Shown: positions 39,401 through 43,547 of the stretch, in pieces
Position numbering within the stretch: position 1 is the stretch's first letter
Layout of the letters: every line of letters starts with the position of its first letter
DNA from: an uncultured beta proteobacterium
GTDB taxonomy: Bacteria > Pseudomonadota > Gammaproteobacteria > Burkholderiales > Burkholderiaceae_C
Assembly: GCA_903845345.1 (NCBI GenBank)
Contig: CAIMXF010000016.1
Span: 1-43,547, forward strand
Length of the DNA stretch: 43,547 nucleotides
Direction of reading: 5' to 3'
Program-made: the position numbers and the translations under genes
The notes under the pieces: generated by a model
What the model saw: the letters and a program-made list of their open reading frames with translations, nothing else
Told to the model about the DNA's origin: nothing
The model's database searches: none

Positions 39401-40836
39401 GCGATGGCCGATACGTTGGCATTGACGCCGGCGCCGGAGCCCGTGCCGGCCGCCACGCTGCAAGCCTGGTTCGTCGGCTGCGTGCTGATCGTCACCGAAT
39501 AGCTGCCGTTGAAAGGCACTCGAGTGGCGAACGCGAAGGCGTCGCTGCCCGTTCCCGAGCCGGTGACCGTGGCGGGATCGCCGCCGTTGTCGAACAGCGT
39601 CAGATGCTGTCCGGAGGCCAGCCCCGTCACGGCGCCGCCGATGCTGTAGCTGTCGGCCGAGCAGGTGAGCGCCACGGTCGACACGCTGGCGCCGATACCC
39701 GATCCGGTACCGCTGCCCGAAGCGACGCTGCACACTTCGTTCGAGGGCTGGGTGCCGACGGTCACGGCGTAGCTGCCCTGATAGGCCACGGCGGTGGCGA
39801 ACACGAAGGCATCCACGCCGGCGCCGCTGCCGGTGATCGTCAAGGGATCGGCGCCGTTGTCCTTCAGCGTGAGCGTCTGGCCCGCGAACAGGCCGCTCAC
39901 CTTGCCCCCGATGGTGTAGCTGCTCGCGGAGCAGTTCAGCGACACCGATGACACGTTCGCGTTCACGCCCGACCCCGACCCGGAACCCGACGCGACGCTG
40001 CAGACCTCGTTGGTCGGCTGGGTGGCCACCGTCACCACGTAGGCCCCCTGGAATGCGACCGGCGTCGCGAACGTGAAGGCGCCGTTCGCGGAGATCGTGA
40101 GGGAGTCTGCCCCGTTGTTGCGCAATGTCACCTGCTGCCCGCTCGCCAGGCCGGCGATCGTGCCGCCTATCGTGTAGCCGTCCGCCGAGCAGACCAGGGC
40201 CACGGATGCGACATCGGCGTCGACGCCCGACCCGGAGCCCGAACTCACGGTGCAGCTTTCGTTGGGCGCCGCACCGGAGATGACCACGGCGTAGCTGCCG
40301 CCTTCGTTGATGCGCGTCGGAAACGAGAAGGCGCCATTGCCGCTGACGACCACCGAATCGCTTCCGTTGGCCAGGGTGACGGACTGACCCGCCACCAGAC
40401 CCGAGGCCGTTCCCGACAAGGCATAGGTGTTGGCGGAACAGCTGACGTCGACGTCCGAGACCGCCGCGGTCACGCCCGCGCCGGTCGCGTTGTTGATCGA
40501 GCAGGTCTGGCTCGCCGGCTGGGTGACGATCGTCACGGCGTAGCTGCCGTTCTGCGGCACGGCGGTGGCGAAGGTGAACGGCTGGTTGGCGCTCAAGGTC
40601 TGCGTGTCGCTGGCGCTGAAATTCGAGCCGCTGCTGATCTTGTCGGTCAGGACGAGCGTCTGGCCGGCCGCCAGGCCAGACACACTGCCACCGATCGTGA
40701 AGCTTGCCGTCGGGTTCGTACCGCCGCCGTTGCCGTTGCCGTTGTTGTTGCCACCGCCACCGCCGCCGCCGCAAGCCGTCAAGCTCAGCGCGACCAGTGC
40801 ACCGGCGATAGTCCAGGAGATCGATGGAAATTGCAT
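36478..40836 (-). CDS. Large surface lipoprotein: eleven cysteine-paired repeats plus beta-helix domain
   Basis: This encodes 1452 residues. The start MQFPSISWTIAGALVALSLTAC gives a lipoprotein signal (Cys22) and then a Gly/Asn linker. Residues 45-1022 are eleven tandem repeats of about 89 residues (consensus YxIGGxVxGLxxGQxxTL, then FATxVxxxGSYAVTI and SGVxANVxxVxLxCS); each has two Cys spaced for an internal disulfide. Residues about 1023-1452 read as a right-handed beta-helix of the type in polysaccharide lyases and hydrolases (HLRILNNNVSECPGGGIATI, then VTISGNTVFDNALYS). A cell-surface stalk carrying a polysaccharide-active domain is an inference. The ATG at 40836 is preferred to the frame opening at 40950. 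Confidence 0.9.
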   Translation of the reverse strand: MQFPSISWTIAGALVALSLTACGGGGGGGNNNGNGNGGGTNPTASFTIGGSVSGLAAGQTLVLTDKISSGSNFSASDTQTLSANQPFTFATAVPQNGSYAVTIVTQPASQTCSINNATGAGVTAAVSDVDVSCSANTYALSGTASGLVAGQSVTLANGSDSVVVSGNGAFSFPTRINEGGSYAVVISGAAPNESCTVSSGSGSGVDADVASVALVCSADGYTIGGTIAGLASGQQVTLRNNGADSLTISANGAFTFATPVAFQGAYVVTVATQPTNEVCSVASGSGSGSGVNANVSSVSLNCSASSYTIGGKVSGLFAGQTLTLKDNGADPLTITGSGAGVDAFVFATAVAYQGSYAVTVGTQPSNEVCSVASGSGTGSGIGASVSTVALTCSADSYSIGGAVTGLASGQHLTLFDNGGDPATVTGSGTGSDAFAFATRVPFNGSYSVTISTQPTNQACSVAAGTGSGAGVNANVSAIALTCAKDTYAIGGTVSGLSAGQVVTLLDNASDAKTITGGGSGADAYTFATKVAYLGSYAVTISTQPTNETCSVASGSGSGSGVNANVTSVNLNCSKSNYTIGGKVTGLVAGQSLTLKDNGADPVTIVGGGTGSDSFVFATAVAYQGSYAVTVSTQPTNEVCSVASGSGSGSGVSANVSTVALACSASSYRIGGTVSGLASGQSLTLLDNGGDAKTITGNGSGTDAFTFATSVPFKGSYAVTISTQPTNQACSLAAGTGAGSGVNADVSSISLTCAKDSYAISGSVSGLAAGQTVTLLDNGGDAKTVTGSGSGTDGYTFATKVPYLGSYAVTISTQPANEVCSVSSGSGAGVTGAVSTTAVACSKDSYSIGGTVTGLASGQTLTLADNGGGGGNTATLTGTGAPIAFTFPSQVAYLGSYAVTAGTQPTSQTCSVQAGTGSGTGVNANVTSVAITCSTRTYTIGGTVTGLASGQTVTLTDNGGTGGNVASVAANGTFTFATPVAYGGSYAVAVTGQPVGQFCTTTGATGSGVVANVSGVAINCTTAWYVSGTGVDTHDGMTPGTAFRTLARASGFVKAGQVVLAMDGTYTNDTGGAVLSISSAGTANAWITYKAYPGAHPVIQTDGIWEGIFFTPTAQYVEVNGFTVVGDNASLTLAGAQAVESNPAANPKYNGNCIAAQAAKTPPYPHHLRILNNNVSECPGGGIATIGADYVTISGNTVFDNALYSAYGCSGISTLIDYDSNPSDTTTPYKMIITNNVVYGNQELIPWGQVGYISDGEGIIIDSNHNNAYDATVPYPAYTGRTLVANNVVYSNGSAAIEVYQSSHVDVVNNSTLDNVLSPTGLSAAQSTHVNGRGEMNLGQISDVNVFNNIFYSLAAQNPVTQGSACTSCSVDYNLYYGGTNSRGTFGANGAHDKVGDPLYSNIDTTKPASISLQLRAGSPAIGSGTSRLAPATDINGNARPSKSGYTIGAYSQ
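37771..40704 (-). repeat. Eleven-copy coding tandem repeat
   Basis: Eleven units of roughly 250-280 bases encode the stalk of the large lipoprotein. Units 4-6 (39112-39921, 810 bases) and 7-9 (38308-39111, 804 bases) resemble each other in order: 4 and 7 share GGKV and KDNGADP, 5 and 8 share VPF(N/K)GSY and TNQACS, 6 and 9 share the (V/P)YLGSY segment. A three-unit block was therefore probably duplicated. The repeats also create long antisense ORFs. Confidence 0.9.
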
Positions 40837-41247
40837 GGATTCGTTCAAGGAAGGCGGAAGAGGATGCGACGCGACCTGCGAACGCGATCGAGGCCGGATC
40901 GTCGGCGCTCGCGCTTCGCAAAGCGACGGGATGGCCCCGGCCAGCACCAAGCCGCCTGGGCGGACGATGCCGTATCGAGGCGTTGCCAGGGCATTGTGGT
41001 CATCGGCTTCGCGGCAAGGCTTTATCGCACTTTGCTGCGAGCGATCCGGGTGTGAGTGGATGCAAGAGAGCTACCGGCAAAGCAGCGCAAAGCGCCCGCA
41101 CAACGCACTTTGAGTAACTGCAACCCACGCCCCCCCAGCCTTTCGAGTCTGCGCAAGAAGGCGGGTCCAGGACCCGTGCCTGTCGATCGAGAGTGCTGCA
41201 CGCCGCATCGCTGCGGTCCCCATCTTCCACCTACGGAGAGTTGCGAA
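40837..41247. other. Divergent promoter region of the lipoprotein and sedolisin genes
   Basis: In 411 bases I see no gene. Two palindromes lie near the sedolisin start: CGGGTCC-A-GGACCCG (41162-41176) and CCGCA-TCGC-TGCGG (41203-41216), both in what is probably its 5' leader. A GGAGAG ribosome-binding site follows before the ATG. Confidence 0.55.
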
Positions 41248-43062
41248 ATGAAGACCTATCTGAACGTGATCGGCCCTGTGGTGCTTGCGGCATTCGCGCT
41301 GCCGGCCGTCGCGTCCACCGTTCCCGCACAAGCGTCCTCGAAGCGGGCTGCCAGCCCCGACCAGCAAGTCGAATTCGAGGTCTTCATGCCTTTGCGCAAC
41401 GAGGCAGAACTCGACCAACTCCTGGCCAAGCAGCACGACCAGGCCTCGCCGCTCTACCGACATTGGCTCACGCCGTCGGAATTCAACGATCGCTTCGGCG
41501 CGAGCGCCGAGGCGGTCGAACGCGTGAGAACTTCGCTCGAATCGCGACATCTTCACGTCACGAGGCTGCATGCCCAGGGCATGCATGTGATCGGCAGCGT
41601 GGCCAGCATCAATGCGGCATTTGGTTCGAACCTGATGGAAGTCTCGCGCGCCGACGGACGCTCGCGCATCCAGGCACGGCGCGCTCTGCAGCTGCCCGCC
41701 GAACTCGCGAACGAGAACGCCGTGGTGGCCGCGTTCAGCAAGATCCGGGAGCGCCACCTGAACCTGAAGACGGTCGGGTCGATCAAGGACGGGCCCAACA
41801 ATCGCTACTCGGAGACCGGCGCCTACTGGTTCACCGACATCAAGCAGGCGTACGACTTTCCTTCCTACCAGGCCTTGTCCGGCAAGGGCGTCACCGTGGC
41901 CATCGTGATGGCAAGCGACTACCTGGACAGCGACATGACGCTGTATTTCGGCCATGAGAAGCTCAGCCCGCCCAAGATCGAACGAATCCCGGTGCTGGGC
42001 GGAGCGCCTTTCGATCCCAACAGTGGCGCCTCTGCCGAAGTGTCGCTGGACATCCAGCAGTCCGGCGGGATGGCACCCAATGCACGCATCAAGCTGTACA
42101 ACATTCCGGACCTGTCGGACAACTCGGTGCTGACCGCGTACAACGAGATCGTCCAGACCAATTCGGCCGACATCGTCAGTTCGTCGTTCTCGGGTCCGGA
42201 GGCAGGCTATCTGGCCTCGTACAACGACGGCACCGACTACACCTCGATCCTGACGCAGACCTATGAGGCGATCTTCAAGCAGGGCAACGCGCAAGGCATC
42301 ACTTTCGTGGCGAGTTCCGGCGACTCCGGAGGCCTGGACATTCCCGGCACCGCCTATTTCAATTCCCCGCCGTCGGCCGCCGCCAGGTTCGAGCCGGGCG
42401 TCGAGCACCCGGCATCAAGTCCGCACGTCACCGGTGTCGGCGGCGCGAACCTGATCACCACGAGCACGCCCGGCAGCCTCGCTTCCACCTATCTGTCGGA
42501 GAATGCCTACGGGGATCCGGAGGTTCCGTATGACCCTTACGGCCAGGGCGTGAACGTCGCTGGCGGCTACTGGGGATCGGGCGGTGGACAGAGCCAGGTG
42601 TTTGCGCGGCCCGGCTACCAGTTCCTCGTGCCGACGGGCTCGACCATGAGGACGGTGCCGGACGTCTCCCTGCAGGAAGGGGGGTGCCCGCTGGGGCTTT
42701 CCCAGTTGCCATGCGGAGCGCAGCGCAGTGCGGTCGTGCTGGCCTTCGGAGGCCAGCTCAGCGGCGCGATCGGCACGAGCGTGTCGGCGCCGGAGTTCGC
42801 AGGGCTTCTTGCACTGGCCGAGGAAAGCCTGGGCGGAAGACTTGGAAACGTGAACAACCTGCTCTATGTCGAAGCCGCCTTGCAGGAAGTCGATCCCCGC
42901 CTCAAGTTCTTCCATACCAACCAGGCGGGATTCAACGGCTACGAGTACACGAAGCCCGTCTACAACCAGGTCCTGGGCGTCGGAACTCCGTACGCAAAGA
43001 GGATGATCCTGAGGGCCGATCTGCCGTCTGCCGGTGATCCCCAGACTCCTTCGAATCCCTGA
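41248..43062 (+). CDS. Sedolisin-family serine protease (peptidase S53)
   Basis: This 604-residue secreted protease has a signal peptide (residues 1-22), a pro-kumamolisin activation domain (about 40-165, including SPLYRHWLTPSEFNDRFGAS) and a subtilisin-like catalytic domain. The acid triad is visible: Glu264 and Asp268 in GASAEVSLDIQ, the oxyanion Asp359 in ASSGDSGG and Ser511 in IGTSVSAPEFAG. These enzymes usually act at low pH after autocatalytic removal of the pro-domain. The C-terminal calcium loop is unusual: the position expected to read FHDI reads FHTN. The ATG at 41248 has GGAGAG nearby; the track's earlier start is not needed. Confidence 0.93.
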   Translation: MKTYLNVIGPVVLAAFALPAVASTVPAQASSKRAASPDQQVEFEVFMPLRNEAELDQLLAKQHDQASPLYRHWLTPSEFNDRFGASAEAVERVRTSLESRHLHVTRLHAQGMHVIGSVASINAAFGSNLMEVSRADGRSRIQARRALQLPAELANENAVVAAFSKIRERHLNLKTVGSIKDGPNNRYSETGAYWFTDIKQAYDFPSYQALSGKGVTVAIVMASDYLDSDMTLYFGHEKLSPPKIERIPVLGGAPFDPNSGASAEVSLDIQQSGGMAPNARIKLYNIPDLSDNSVLTAYNEIVQTNSADIVSSSFSGPEAGYLASYNDGTDYTSILTQTYEAIFKQGNAQGITFVASSGDSGGLDIPGTAYFNSPPSAAARFEPGVEHPASSPHVTGVGGANLITTSTPGSLASTYLSENAYGDPEVPYDPYGQGVNVAGGYWGSGGGQSQVFARPGYQFLVPTGSTMRTVPDVSLQEGGCPLGLSQLPCGAQRSAVVLAFGGQLSGAIGTSVSAPEFAGLLALAEESLGGRLGNVNNLLYVEAALQEVDPRLKFFHTNQAGFNGYEYTKPVYNQVLGVGTPYAKRMILRADLPSAGDPQTPSNP

Positions 43063-43471
43063 GCAGTCGCGGCGCGCGTCCAACAAGACCTTGCAAACCA
43101 AACCAGCCGACGGATCGACCCACCGGAGCACGCGCGGCCTCGCGGCTGAAACCGGGATCGGCAAATCCACGGTCGCGCGCCGCCTTCAGGCGTTCCGTCA
43201 CGTCGTCGAGCGCCAGGTCGATGTCCGTCGCCGCCGCCGCGAACGCACGCCTTGTCACAGCTCTGCCGGCTACTTGCATGTCGACGCTGCGCGCCCGGAC
43301 AACAATGCTCGGCGGATGCGCGAGCCTCGACAGTCGCTGCAGGTCTCGACTTTCTCGCTGACTGCGTGGGCACGTCGGCTTTGCGAGCCCCTGCGCTGCG
43401 GGCTGGCTTCGCGGCCGTCCATGCTTGGGCGCACGCCAGATGGCCGCGCCACCAATCTTCTCGGGAAATTC
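43063..43471. other. Gap after the sedolisin gene, no supported gene
   Basis: These 409 bases carry several overlapping ORFs on both strands, none convincing. A minus-strand frame from 43279 (ATDIDLALDDVTERLKAARD) looks somewhat protein-like but overlaps the sedolisin 3' end by 131 bases and has no good start signal. Confidence 0.5.
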
Positions 43472-43547
43472 ATGAACCTCGTCAAATTGCGCTCCGCTTC
43501 GGGTCTCGCCACGCTTGGCCTGCTCGCGTTGGCGCTGAGCGCGTGCA
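43472..43547 (+). CDS. Lipoprotein, N-terminal fragment (runs off the window)
   Basis: The last 76 bases encode MNLVKLRSASGLATLGLLALALSAC, a clear lipoprotein signal with a basic start, a hydrophobic core and lipobox LSAC. The gene continues past the window edge and is too short for the ORF track. Function cannot be said. It is oriented like the sedolisin gene, 409 bases downstream. Confidence 0.75.
   Translation, partial: MNLVKLRSASGLATLGLLALALSAC

Noticed and set aside
36598-39951. 1117-codon plus-strand ORF opposite the repeat lipoprotein
   Set aside because: It is antisense to eleven clear protein repeats and is kept open by their periodicity. Its composition is Asp/Arg/Gly/Ala shadow type with no start signal.
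42932-43279. 115-residue minus-strand ORF at the sedolisin 3' end
   Set aside because: The N-terminal half looks protein-like but the frame overlaps the sedolisin gene and turns Arg/Ser-rich; no start signal.

Overview
This is a GC-rich stretch of bacterial chromosome, most likely from a betaproteobacterium of the order Burkholderiales. The first 11 kb carries a gene order I know from that group: prfA-prmC-(outer-membrane protein)-grxD-ubiX, then lytic transglycosylase-proS, rppH, and the proB-obgE-rpmA-rplU block divergent from ispB and followed by tRNA-Pro(CGG). The genus cannot be fixed from the sequence alone; the Rubrivivax/Leptothrix/Roseateles neighbourhood is a guess from GC content and gene content.

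Region 1 (1-11.25 kb) is core housekeeping: translation termination (prfA end, prmC), Fe-S handling (grxD), ubiquinone synthesis (ubiX, ispB), tRNA charging (proS), mRNA 5'-end turnover (rppH), proline synthesis (proB), ribosome assembly (rplU, rpmA, obgE). Regulatory signals readable here include a sigma70 promoter for rplU, a hairpin terminator between rpmA and obgE, a hairpin over the proB stop codon, a Sel1-repeat pseudogene, and a possible structured RNA leader in front of tRNA-Pro.

Region 2 (11.25-14.1 kb) starts with what looks like a frameshifted integrase remnant directly behind tRNA-Pro, a classic island insertion site. It is followed by a SnoaL-like/SDR gene pair divergent from a LysR regulator, with a strong inverted repeat between them.

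Region 3 (14.4-32.3 kb) is dominated by signalling. It has a membrane diguanylate cyclase; an alkB-type hydroxylase followed on the same strand by two LytS-type kinases and a LytTR response regulator; a protein made of two complete membrane-GGDEF modules in tandem; a TPR-GAF-GGDEF protein; and two very large convergent SARP/AfsR-type STAND regulators. It has four GGDEF domains and no EAL or HD-GYP domain. One LytS-like protein has lost its phosphoacceptor histidine and N-box asparagine while its neighbour keeps both.

Region 4 (32.3 kb to the end) encodes envelope and secreted proteins: a lipoprotein with one CxxCH haem motif and a PA14-like C-terminus, a DUF3667-type membrane protein with a zinc-ribbon motif, a 1452-residue lipoprotein with eleven cysteine-paired repeats followed by a beta-helix domain, a sedolisin (S53) protease, and the first codons of another lipoprotein at the edge. 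No CRISPR array, rRNA, intact insertion sequence or intact phage gene was seen. The most unusual items are the degenerate/intact kinase pair, the tandem diguanylate cyclase, the repeat lipoprotein with its duplicated three-repeat block, and the tRNA-Pro leader.
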